From positions 1,654 to 65,653 of the forward strand of contig LPNH01000011.1 in assembly GCA_001543385.1 (NCBI GenBank): a stretch of DNA of 64,000 bases. The letters are read 5' to 3'. Each line of letters starts with the position of its first letter. Position 1 is the stretch's first letter. The notes under the pieces were generated by a model. It made no database searches. It was not told the DNA's origin and saw nothing but the letters and a program-made list of their open reading frames with translations. This document shows, one piece after another, positions 15,629 to 24,400 of the stretch. The translations under genes and the position numbers were made by a program. This DNA is from Candidatus Hemicellulosilyticus sp. P3 (lineage in GTDB: Bacteria > Bacteroidota > Bacteroidia > Bacteroidales > P3).

Positions 15629-18139
15629 TTAAAACATTATTCCACAATCGTATGCTACCAAAACCTTGTTCTCCGGCTTGCTGAACTTCACGGAGTCACC
15701 ATCCTTTACAACTTCCACCGTAGATTTCACCATTCCACGCCAATCATTCCAGTAGGCATATTCCAAGATGGCCTTGTCACCAGTAATCTTGACGGAAGGT
15801 AGCAGAGTCTCTAAATTCAAAGCAAGGACTTCGTCTCTAACCTTCGATCGTCTGCCAAAAGAGCCACATGTTTCTTCATCATATACAGGGAACATCTTTT
15901 CTATACGTTCCGTATCGAATACATAGTACACTGTATTATAGTTCATGTGCCAACCTCTCGGCATGAAATCTGTGATATTGTCAAGCAGCCAGGCCTGCAT
16001 AATACCCTCTTCGGTGAAAGGAACATAGAAGTATGGCAATATTGGTGGAACATCGTCAGCTTCGCCAAAACCAATCCTTCCATGTATAAGCAATGAATCA
16101 TCGTATGGAATATGAACCTTCTTCTTCACGGTCTGGCGTTCCTTCTTGAACATGCCAAACAATGAGCCATACTGATTCTCTTCCACTTCTTCCACGTCTG
16201 TAGGATAGTAGTGCTCGTATGCACCCTCTGTATGACAGTACGGCATGTGTCTGCTGCCGTGAGAATCGCCTTCCTCAAAAACATCCAGGACGTATCCTCT
16301 ACGAATCTTAAGTAAGGGGAGCTCTGAAAGGGCACCCATCAAATCATCAACCTGATCGATGTTAATGCTATCCATATATTCCTCAAAGTCCGCAGCCAAC
16401 TTTGCCAGAGTCGGTTCTTCCTTGTTGTCGAACCCCTCCTGTTCATGTTGTCCTACTACAGAACCAGTTATCCAGAGCCAACCACGAATCGGGTCTGCTT
16501 TCTGCACAGTGGGGAAGAAATCCCGTCTGAAGTATAGAGGTATCGTAACCTGCAGTTCCCCATCATCAGTATCTCTTCGACAGATAATCACGTCCGTTTT
16601 GAAGAAGTCAACACCAAGAACGGAGGAAGATTCTATAATATCTCCTGCTGGTGACTGGAACTCTGCTTCGTCTGGACATTTTGAATTCTTATTGAAGAAA
16701 GCAACCATATTCTCCATGCTGAATTTAACTGGCTCTACGTTTCCATCCTCGTCATAATTGGGCTTTTCACCAATCTTTGCGAGCCAGTCGATAGCCTGCT
16801 GGCCTTCGAATTGGAATCCTCGCTGTGCTTCCTCGACCTTCATTCCCAATGCCGACAAATCTACAGTCAGTTTCTCTCCTTCCTGGTATTTCTCTTTGTT
16901 GCAATAGTAGTCGATAGGGAAGAAGGCAAATTCAAATTCGCCTATCGAGCACAGCACCGTTGCCTCTATCTGGTTGTCCCATTCCAACACCTTGTCAATG
17001 GTTACCTCGTAAGGAACACCATTGCCAAAGGGATAGATTGACATGAACTCATTTCTTTTGTTCTTCTTCGAGGCAGCAATAGTCGCGAGCAGCCTGACAT
17101 CTCCTGTCCCATACATCAGGGAGAACACCGTAGTCCTCTCCTCATACATATCTTCAGTTGTTACAGCAGTACGCGCCGTCCTCCAAGCTTTTGCCTCTTG
17201 GATTATCGGATGGAGATACTTTTGAATAAGCCTGTTTGACGGCATGATGCAATCCAGATGGTCTCCGTGATTCATATACAGTTCTTCATCCGGGTCAATG
17301 ACTTTGAAGTGCTTGTCATGTTCCTTCATGATGCCAGAGGTAATCCTGCCTTCAGAAATAGTCAGATAAATAACAGAAACCACGTCGCCATCCTTGATGA
17401 TGACACCCACGTCACGCGTCTGATGGTTGCGACATACACCCATAGCCATCTGTGATGCCTTAGACTTGACGGTGGCCAGCTTGGCCGTAAAGTAATCAAG
17501 ATACTCTTTGCGGCTTGGCATCTCGTCAAACACCCAGTCAGAACCATAATGAAAGTCTTTGTCCAGATAAGGTTCTACGATAGAAGCATCAAACTTCCTC
17601 CATGCTTCAGAATACATATTTGCTAATTCAATGTCCGACAAGTTCTTTGCCAGTGGCTCATTCTTTTCGTCTGGCAGGAGACTGACAGAATAGTACTTAA
17701 AGCAGAAGTCCCCACCGCAAAGGGCAGGTTTCCCGTTTTGGGTCTTGTCTTCCCCATAGATGCACCATGCATTAGCAAATGTTACACGGGGGATAGCGCC
17801 TGTACGACGATACTCTTCAACCATCCACGATGTGTCGATGTCTGAGATGTCTTTGTCCGTTTCTTCTTTGTACACCACAAGCACATTCACCTTCTTCTCG
17901 CCAAATGCTCCAACAGAGAAGTTTGGGCGTTTTCCGCTGTTCACGAAATAGAAGTCTGCCTCATTGGGATTCTTCTTGTCATACTTCACTACCTCTGCAT
18001 TCGTGTCGCTATACTCTTCCATCAGGACTTGGACTGCGAAGTCATGCAACTCCTCAGCAGTCATTACCTTTCCTTTTCTGTCTTCTGAGCAATCATGAGT
18101 GTGAAACACCGGCTCACCATTCTTTATTCGTCGCATCAT
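15629..18139 (-). CDS. 836-aa protein with NTF2-like segment, function unknown
   Basis: First gene of the 14-gene minus operon. Residues about 165-270 (NMYSEAWRKFDASIVEPYLDK and following, ending near VSVIYLTISEGRI) look like an NTF2/SnoaL-type alpha-beta cone. The N-terminal 120 residues contain a compact alpha/beta unit (AEELHDFAVQVLMEEYSDTN, then VNVLVVYKEE). The remainder is beta-rich and acidic without motifs I recognise. There are no membrane segments. Two -7-like boxes lie upstream on the same strand (18180-18187 and 18262-18269); the first belongs to the 37-bp promoter block shared with two other units. Being first in the operon, it may be its most abundant product. Confidence 0.7.
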   Translation of the reverse strand: MMRRIKNGEPVFHTHDCSEDRKGKVMTAEELHDFAVQVLMEEYSDTNAEVVKYDKKNPNEADFYFVNSGKRPNFSVGAFGEKKVNVLVVYKEETDKDISDIDTSWMVEEYRRTGAIPRVTFANAWCIYGEDKTQNGKPALCGGDFCFKYYSVSLLPDEKNEPLAKNLSDIELANMYSEAWRKFDASIVEPYLDKDFHYGSDWVFDEMPSRKEYLDYFTAKLATVKSKASQMAMGVCRNHQTRDVGVIIKDGDVVSVIYLTISEGRITSGIMKEHDKHFKVIDPDEELYMNHGDHLDCIMPSNRLIQKYLHPIIQEAKAWRTARTAVTTEDMYEERTTVFSLMYGTGDVRLLATIAASKKNKRNEFMSIYPFGNGVPYEVTIDKVLEWDNQIEATVLCSIGEFEFAFFPIDYYCNKEKYQEGEKLTVDLSALGMKVEEAQRGFQFEGQQAIDWLAKIGEKPNYDEDGNVEPVKFSMENMVAFFNKNSKCPDEAEFQSPAGDIIESSSVLGVDFFKTDVIICRRDTDDGELQVTIPLYFRRDFFPTVQKADPIRGWLWITGSVVGQHEQEGFDNKEEPTLAKLAADFEEYMDSINIDQVDDLMGALSELPLLKIRRGYVLDVFEEGDSHGSRHMPYCHTEGAYEHYYPTDVEEVEENQYGSLFGMFKKERQTVKKKVHIPYDDSLLIHGRIGFGEADDVPPILPYFYVPFTEEGIMQAWLLDNITDFMPRGWHMNYNTVYYVFDTERIEKMFPVYDEETCGSFGRRSKVRDEVLALNLETLLPSVKITGDKAILEYAYWNDWRGMVKSTVEVVKDGDSVKFSKPENKVLVAYDCGIMF

Positions 18140-18179
18140 ACTGTTTCTGTTTTAGAGTTATAATTCACGATTCACGTTG

Positions 18180-18216
18180 CAAAAGTAATACGCAAGAGTG
18201 CGACCTATCTGCACAG
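18180..18216 (-). promoter_or_regulatory. Shared promoter block, copy B
   Basis: Read on the minus strand it starts CTGTGCAGATAGG, continues GCAC..TTG, and ends with TACTTTTG (18187-18180), a TAnnTTTG -7 element. It aligns without gaps over 37 bp to blocks before 19714 (minus) and 57129 (plus). It lies 41 bp upstream of the 836-aa gene and is the likely promoter/operator of the whole minus operon. A second box TATATTTG lies at 18262-18269. Confidence 0.65.
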
Positions 18217-18370
18217 AACTTTCTTTTTTGACAATGTGACCAAAAACGCCCTATATTGCTGCAAATATAAGCAAAATAAGCGATATTTTGTGCAAAGTTG
18301 CGAAATAAAACCCAATTTTACAAGTTTATATGCTTCGCAAGGCTTGTGAAAGCACAAATTAGGCCATGTT

Positions 18371-19714
18371 CTATTGCTCGTCAGATTCTACCTCGACAGG
18401 AGAATTAACCTTTCTTGCCTCGTCGAACTTGGCCTTCATGGTCGGGTTCTTGTAGGTCAGCTTACGGATAGTCAAATCCTCTGTGTCCTGTTGGGCCAGG
18501 CGAAGGTTGTTCTCAGATCCAAGCAGATTCTCCTTTATCTTCAGGAGCTTACTGATGGTGTCATCAATCTGCTTGACAGCTTCGTCGAACTTCTTCGAGG
18601 CCAGCTCGTAGTGCCTGCCGAACTTCGTCTTGAAGTCCTCTATCTTACTTTCGAAATTGGTGACATCCACCTCCTTACTCTGAGCCAGAATGAGCTGTTT
18701 CTTATACTCCAGGCTCTTCTTCGAGGTCTGCACCAACAGATTGATGAAGGGGACAAAGAACTGTGGGCGAATAACGTACATCTTCGGATAGAGGTGCGAC
18801 TTGTTCACAATGCCGTTATTGTACAGGTCATTGTCAGCTTCGAGCAGACTGACCAAAACGGCAAATTCACAGCCCTTCTTTTTGCGATCCTCGTCGAGTT
18901 TCTTCAGGAAGTCCTCGTTCTTATGCTTGGTGGCAGTGGTGTCCATCTCGTTCTTCATCTCAAACATAATGGAGATATACTCCGTACCGTCCTCAGAATC
19001 GCGGAAGATGAAGTCACCCTTGGTGCCATCGGCGGCGTCATTGTCTTTGTCAAAGTAGGCATTAGGCATGGCAGGACGGATATACTGCTCATACTCAATG
19101 CTGCAATGCTGCTCCAGAGTCTCACCAACCATCTTGGTTGACATCTTGGTCTTTAAGTCCTTGTAATAGTCCAGCTGTTCCTGTTTCATCTGGAGTTCCT
19201 TCTTATGCTGCTCCAACAGCGCGGTTTCATGGATTTGGGCCTCACGCTTCTCCAACTCAGCATCAGAACGGAGTTTCATAATCTCCTTATCCTTTTCCTG
19301 AACAGCTTCCTGTGCCTTATTGCGTTCAGCCATCACAGCTAATTGGAGCTTACTGTCTCCCTGTTCAATAGTAGAGTTCAGTTGCGCAATCTTCTGGTCC
19401 TTTTCGGCCAAAGCAAGTGACAGTTCGCTCTTTTTCTGTGCCTCGATGTTCTGAAGTTGGCTTTTCAAGCGTTCAATCTCAGCATCTTTCTCGCTTAGTT
19501 CTCTGTCTTTCTTGTTGAGCTGAGTCTGGAAAGACTGTTCCGTCTTGACTGCGGCCAAGTCCTGTTCAGCTTTGTGGCGCTCATCAATCTCAGCAAGCCG
19601 ACGATGAATCTCTGCATCGAATTCAGCATTCTTCACCTGACTCAGAATAGAAGCATAGTCTGCTTCGTCAACCTGGAAAACACTTCCGCACTTTGGGCAT
19701 TTCAGTTCCTTCAT
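18371..19714 (-). CDS. DUF2130 protein: zinc ribbon, coiled coil, nuclease-like domain
   Basis: 447 aa. It opens with CPKCGSVF (zinc-ribbon half), then a long charged coiled coil (about 45-200, e.g. SEKDAEIERLKSQLQNIEAQ), and then the DUF2130 domain. Within that, KGDFIFRDSEDGTEYISIMF followed by EMKNE presents a D...ExK pattern compatible with a PD-(D/E)XK nuclease fold. The assignment to DUF2130 is by recollection. A final helical segment (about 330-447) follows. The gene has its own promoter block (19761-19797) nearly identical to that of the 57129 operon, and is separated from the next minus operon by 231 bp. It probably acts on nucleic acid; no partner is obvious. Confidence 0.8.
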   Translation of the reverse strand: MKELKCPKCGSVFQVDEADYASILSQVKNAEFDAEIHRRLAEIDERHKAEQDLAAVKTEQSFQTQLNKKDRELSEKDAEIERLKSQLQNIEAQKKSELSLALAEKDQKIAQLNSTIEQGDSKLQLAVMAERNKAQEAVQEKDKEIMKLRSDAELEKREAQIHETALLEQHKKELQMKQEQLDYYKDLKTKMSTKMVGETLEQHCSIEYEQYIRPAMPNAYFDKDNDAADGTKGDFIFRDSEDGTEYISIMFEMKNEMDTTATKHKNEDFLKKLDEDRKKKGCEFAVLVSLLEADNDLYNNGIVNKSHLYPKMYVIRPQFFVPFINLLVQTSKKSLEYKKQLILAQSKEVDVTNFESKIEDFKTKFGRHYELASKKFDEAVKQIDDTISKLLKIKENLLGSENNLRLAQQDTEDLTIRKLTYKNPTMKAKFDEARKVNSPVEVESDEQ

Positions 19715-19760
19715 GACTTAAAACCTTTATATTTCACATTCAAATTAACTAACTCGGCAG

Positions 19761-19797
19761 CAAAGGTACATTCCAATTGTGCAGTCTATTTGCATAG
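19761..19797 (-). promoter_or_regulatory. Shared promoter block, copy A
   Basis: Minus strand: CTATGCAAATAG, then ACTGCACA, then ATTGGAATG, ending in the -7 element TACCTTTG (19768-19761). It shares the 14-mer ATAGACTGCACA plus TTG two bases on with copy C, and aligns ungapped to copy B. It lies 46 bp upstream of the DUF2130 start. Confidence 0.68.
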
Positions 19798-19928
19798 AAG
19801 AATATTTTTTTCACCTTCGCGATGATGCAAATTTACGAATTTTGAGGCAAAAATTGGCGAAATCATCTTTTTTTTTATAATTTACGTGATTTTTTTGTGC
19901 TTTTATCGTTGATTTTACGAAAAATTCG

Positions 19929-19944
19929 CTATCTTTGCCGATAG
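19929..19944 (+). promoter_or_regulatory. Promoter with palindromic operator before the Xre/WYL pair
   Basis: CTATC-TTTGCC-GATAG is a 5-bp inverted repeat with a 6-bp spacer. It embeds a perfect -7 box, TATCTTTG (19930-19937), 25 bp before the ATG of the Xre gene. A symmetric site overlapping the promoter is what an autoregulating HTH dimer would need. Upstream (19800-19920) I see only A/T-rich sequence. Confidence 0.55.
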
Positions 19945-19968
19945 TATATTTATAAATAATGTGTAATT

Positions 19969-20181
19969 ATGGAGAATAAGCCTATCAACAGGATCAAAGT
20001 GATGCTTGCAGAGCGCATGGTATCCAACAAGGACCTTGCAGAAATGTTAGGTAAAGACCCTGCCACCATTTCCAAATGGGTGACGAACACTTCTCAACCA
20101 AGTCTCGAGAATTTAATCGAGATAGCACGCTGTCTGAAATGTGAAATTAATGACCTAGTACGAACCGAACCACGATCCTAA
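19969..20181 (+). CDS. Small Xre/Cro-type HTH regulator
   Basis: 70 aa, essentially one helix-turn-helix domain: KDLAEMLGKDPATISKWVTN followed by SLENLIEIARCLKCEINDLV. It is typical of the short Xre proteins that control mobile or defence genes. It lies 22 bp before the WYL gene in the same direction, so the two are probably co-expressed. The palindromic site over its own promoter suggests autoregulation. It may also act on the shared 37-bp promoter blocks on either side. No effector domain is present. Confidence 0.88.
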   Translation: MENKPINRIKVMLAERMVSNKDLAEMLGKDPATISKWVTNTSQPSLENLIEIARCLKCEINDLVRTEPRS

Positions 20182-20203
20182 TGACAATGTAAACCAATAG
20201 CTT

Positions 20204-21241
20204 ATGCCTACTAACAAAAACGCCCTTTTACGTTACCAGATACTCGATCGCTGCTTCAGCGACTTCACTCGGAAGTACGAGATTGACGACCTCGTGGATA
20301 AGGTCAACGATGCTCTTTATGACCTTTATGGTACAGAGGTAAGCATCCGTCAGATTCGTGATGACATCAAGTACATGCGAGACCGCGTTACCTACGATGC
20401 CCCCATCAAGGCTTATCAGTACGATGGTAAGAAGTGCTACTATCGCTATGAAGACAGAGACTTCTCCATCTTCAATAATGCCTTGTCTGTAGAGGAGGTG
20501 TCCAAGCTGCGCTCTACTATCGAGATGCTGGCACGTTTCCGTGACGGCTCAAAGAACGCCTGGCTTGAAGAGGTTATTTCCAATCTGGAGTATCGATTTG
20601 GCGTAAAGGGTTCAGGTGAGAATGTTGTTTCATTCGAGCAGAATGAGCAGTTAAGAGGCTTGGAGTTCCTGGGAGAGCTGATTGACTCTGCCATACACCA
20701 CCAGCCACTTCGCATTCTCTATCGTTCTTATTATGGCATAGAGCATAACACCATTGTTCACCCTTATCACATCAAGCAATTCAACAATCGTTGGTTCCTC
20801 TTGGGTCTGGAAGAAACAGACAATGGTAACCGCCTTACTAATAAGGCACTCGACCGCATTGTCAAGTTCTCCCGTGCTAATGTGTCGTTTATTCCCAATA
20901 CAGAAGTCGATTTCAGGGAATATTTCAAAGACGTCGTAGGCGTGACAGTTCCCAAAGAGCATCCTGTTGCAGAGAAGGTGGTGCTGAAGTTTGATGCAGC
21001 CCGCTTCCCCTATATCGTCTCAAAGCCGATTCACCCTTCACAGGAAGTGATTAGCGAAGAAGACTGTACGCTACAGATTAGCGTGCGTCCCAACAAGGAG
21101 TTGGAGTCACGCATTTTCTCATACGGTCCACAGGTTGAAGTGCTCGAACCAGAGTGGTTACGGCAACAAATTGAAGAAAAAATTGAGGAAACCCTCAAAA
21201 AATATACATCTGGGAAGAATGGCTGCACAGCAATACATTAG
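20204..21241 (+). CDS. WYL-domain transcriptional regulator
   Basis: 345 aa. An N-terminal winged-helix region (RYQILDRCFSDF, YDLYGTEVSIRQIRDDIKYM) is followed by a WYL domain: IHHQPLRILYRSYYGIEHNT, VHPYHIKQFNNRWFLLGL, and a C-terminal WCX-like region (LEVLEPEWLRQQIEEKI-type end). WYL regulators such as BrxR and CapW repress defence loci and are thought to respond to nucleic-acid ligands produced during infection. Its position between two divergent parts of a defence island fits that role. Its targets are unknown; the shared promoter blocks are the best candidates. Confidence 0.88.
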   Translation: MPTNKNALLRYQILDRCFSDFTRKYEIDDLVDKVNDALYDLYGTEVSIRQIRDDIKYMRDRVTYDAPIKAYQYDGKKCYYRYEDRDFSIFNNALSVEEVSKLRSTIEMLARFRDGSKNAWLEEVISNLEYRFGVKGSGENVVSFEQNEQLRGLEFLGELIDSAIHHQPLRILYRSYYGIEHNTIVHPYHIKQFNNRWFLLGLEETDNGNRLTNKALDRIVKFSRANVSFIPNTEVDFREYFKDVVGVTVPKEHPVAEKVVLKFDAARFPYIVSKPIHPSQEVISEEDCTLQISVRPNKELESRIFSYGPQVEVLEPEWLRQQIEEKIEETLKKYTSGKNGCTAIH

Positions 21242-21285
21242 ATTTGCACTCGATAACTGATTGTTCAATTTAAAAAGAATGAATT

Positions 21286-21462
21286 ATGGGATTCTGGGAT
21301 TTAGTAAAAACAGCAATTATTGTTGAGGGCATTGATCACATGCTGAATAGTGGTAATAAAAAGAACCACAGCGGCTATGATCCAGGTGCATGGCGAAGAG
21401 ACATTGACAGAGAGAATGATCGCTATCGTGGGTTTTACCATGATGATGACGATCTGTTTTAA
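21286..21462 (+). CDS. 58-aa protein of unknown function
   Basis: ATG at 21286, TAA at 21460-21462. The product begins MGFWDLVKTAIIVEGIDHML, a short amphipathic/hydrophobic helix, and ends in an acidic, aromatic tail (RGFYHDDDDLF). It is preceded by AAAAAGAAT and lies 44 bp after the WYL gene and 25 bp before the giant helicase gene, so it is probably in the same transcription unit. It is not recognised. Possibilities are a small partner of the 2640-aa protein or a membrane-associating peptide. Support is codon-like composition and neat spacing only. Confidence 0.55.
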   Translation: MGFWDLVKTAIIVEGIDHMLNSGNKKNHSGYDPGAWRRDIDRENDRYRGFYHDDDDLF

Positions 21463-21487
21463 CAATTAATAGGGTTGCTCATACAAT

Positions 21488-24400
21488 ATGACTAGCATAA
21501 AGGAAGAAGGTCTTAGAAGAAGAATTGGATCCGATTATTTAATTGGATGCTACACCATTAATGATGATGGGACGGCTTGCTTTACCGACATTAGAGGTGG
21601 TGAGGGTGATATTGTCAGAAATCCCAAGAACGAGCAATCTGACATCATCATTAAATGTGATGATATGACTTTGGAGGAGGGAGTCTTCTACCATTTCCAG
21701 TGGAAACTGTCCGAGTCTGAAGAGATTGTTATGGTAGGTCATGCCGAACCTGTTAACAATGTACAATTCCTTAATGCACTATTTGAAGCACGTCTGAAAT
21801 TATCCGGAAAGAATCTGGAAACTTTTAACAGTGTTCAAAAGACCATCTTCAATGAAGTAACTGGAGCAAAACAAACATATATCTATGAATTGCTTCAAAA
21901 CGCCAATGACTATCCATTCAACAATGAGCATGTCTATGTCCAGTTCAGAGTTACCGACCATTATCTTTTCTTCCTTCATTCAGGAGCATACTTTAATCTG
22001 AAGAATATCGTCGGAATAAGTGATGTAAACCAAGGCGAAAAAGCAAAGAACACCCAGACTATTGGTTATAAAGGAATTGGATTCAAGACCGTTTTTTCAA
22101 ACAACGAATATGTCTATCTTCGGTCTGGCGATTGGAGCTTGCGTTTTGACAGGAAATACTCCGAGGAAAAATTCTACGGAAGGTGTCCATGGGCCTTAAT
22201 GCCAATTCCAACAAACTTTTCAGAACTCGATGAAGAAGCAAAAGCCACTCTCCAGGCTGCTTCTGATGAAATGAGAGTGCAATTTGCACTTCGCCATAAA
22301 GTCGATGCTAAGGAGAATATTCCACAGCTTGACAAGGTGTTCAGCAATAACCAAATACTCCTGTTTATCCCAAATGTCTATAAGGTAGAGGTTTTTGTGG
22401 ATAACAAGAAAACGCATGTTGTTGAAAAGGATGACGAAAAATGGATTGTTGATGATTACCAAACCCTTATTTCTGACGATTTAAAAGAATGGATCGTAAG
22501 AAGCATAGAAAATGGGGAGAGAGTACCTGAGAAGTTTAAAGATATCAGCAAGGTACGAATGTCGTTCGCCGTTTCCAAAGAAGGCAAGAAGATTATCCCT
22601 GTTGAAGACGCACGGGTTTATAACTATTTACCGACTGAATTAAGACTGGGGTTTAAGTTCCTGTTTAATGCCGACTTTATTCCCGATGGTTCTCGTAGTG
22701 GTTTGCATAATGTCAGATGGAACGATTATGTAATGGAGCAATGTGGCAGTACATTCGCTAAATGGTGGAAGTCCCTCCTTGTACAAGATGATGAGGATGC
22801 TGCATATGACATTGAATCCGTTTTCGATATTCTACCCAACATTGAAAATAACAGTAATTACGGCAAATTATTCTTGAAAGGGTTCTTGCAGCAGATCAAA
22901 GAGATTTCCTGTATTCCTGTCATTCAAGATGGGAAATATGAATTGGTGAAAATGAACGATGTCATTTTAGATGATAGTGGCATCATCGCATCTGAACATC
23001 CAATCTTTACTGAAGAGGAATTTTATCTTTTCACACGCTTCAAGGGTACATTGCCCCACAAAGGCATCCGCTGTCACACCAGATTAAACAGTCTTCTGAA
23101 ACATTTCAATATTTCAAAAGTGTTTAATGGAAGACATTTAACGGATCTCTGCGAGAATCATCATTTCATAGAATGGCTGAAGAACAAAGACAATAGTATC
23201 AAGTTCTTGGGATTCTTGGTAGAACATGGTTATATAGACAATTTCTGGAATTATCCCATTTTCCTACGTAATAATGGATCTTTAGGCAGAGCAGATAACA
23301 CTTATTATGACATAGACAAATATGTAGATGATCTCAGTTTTCTGGCAAACGACCTACCTCGTCTTGATCAACAGGTGAGGGATACATTAACTGAGAAACA
23401 TCGTGAATGGGCAAGCTATAGCCGTAGATTTAAGCCTTTCATGGCGTATGAGTTTGCGCGGAACATCTTCATGCAATTCAATAATTTCAGGAAGAAGTTC
23501 ATGTCTAAGGAAAATAGTTCTCACTTCTTACATTTTTTAGCACTCACGCAATATAGTGATGGTATTCCTGAGAATTATCCCCTCTGCATGAACGATGGTG
23601 AGATTTTGTCGGGCAATCATTCCGTATACCAGGAAAGCGACGAGGCATTGGCATTTGCAGCCCATAGCTGGGTCGATAAGTCATGGATACATTTCATTCA
23701 TAATGAATATTTTGTTCGAGATGCTGAAACTGTCAAGGCCTATTTGTCGTCAAGGTGCGGTATTAAGCCTCTTACAACAAATGACTGTTATAAGTCTTTT
23801 ATCGCAAATGACAAACTGGTCGGGAAAATATCTGATCGCATAAAAACAGCAGATAGTAGTAAGGACTTTTACTTGTATCTCTCTGATATACAAGATGAAA
23901 TAGGCAATTTTACACCAACAATGCGCCAATCTTACACATTATTGTCTACCGACAGTAAAAATGAAGACTGGCTTCCTATAACCAGAACCATCTTTTGGGA
24001 CGATGATGAATGGTGTGAAATGACAGCACAACCCTGGATGCCCGATAATTGTTGCATGGCCATATCAGACATCTACTTCAATGGGGTAGGGGAAGAAATG
24101 GCGAAGAAGCTTAAATCCCTATTCACTACGAAACAGGTGGTACAGAAGTATTCTGTTCAATCTTTCTATCAAAATTGTCTTCGAAACCGGCTAAAGGATG
24201 TCTTTGTGGGTATCAGAACAAAAGAAATGAGCATTGAGTTTATGAATTTCATATACTCAAACAAGACTTCTTTGTTTAGGGACGGTGTTGTTACCCGCGA
24301 GTTCAAAGACATGCCGATTCTATTAAGAGGTACAAATCAGTTAGTTTCCATTAGCAATGTAGATGAAAGTATTTATATTTCCTGCCCTGAAATCGACAAT

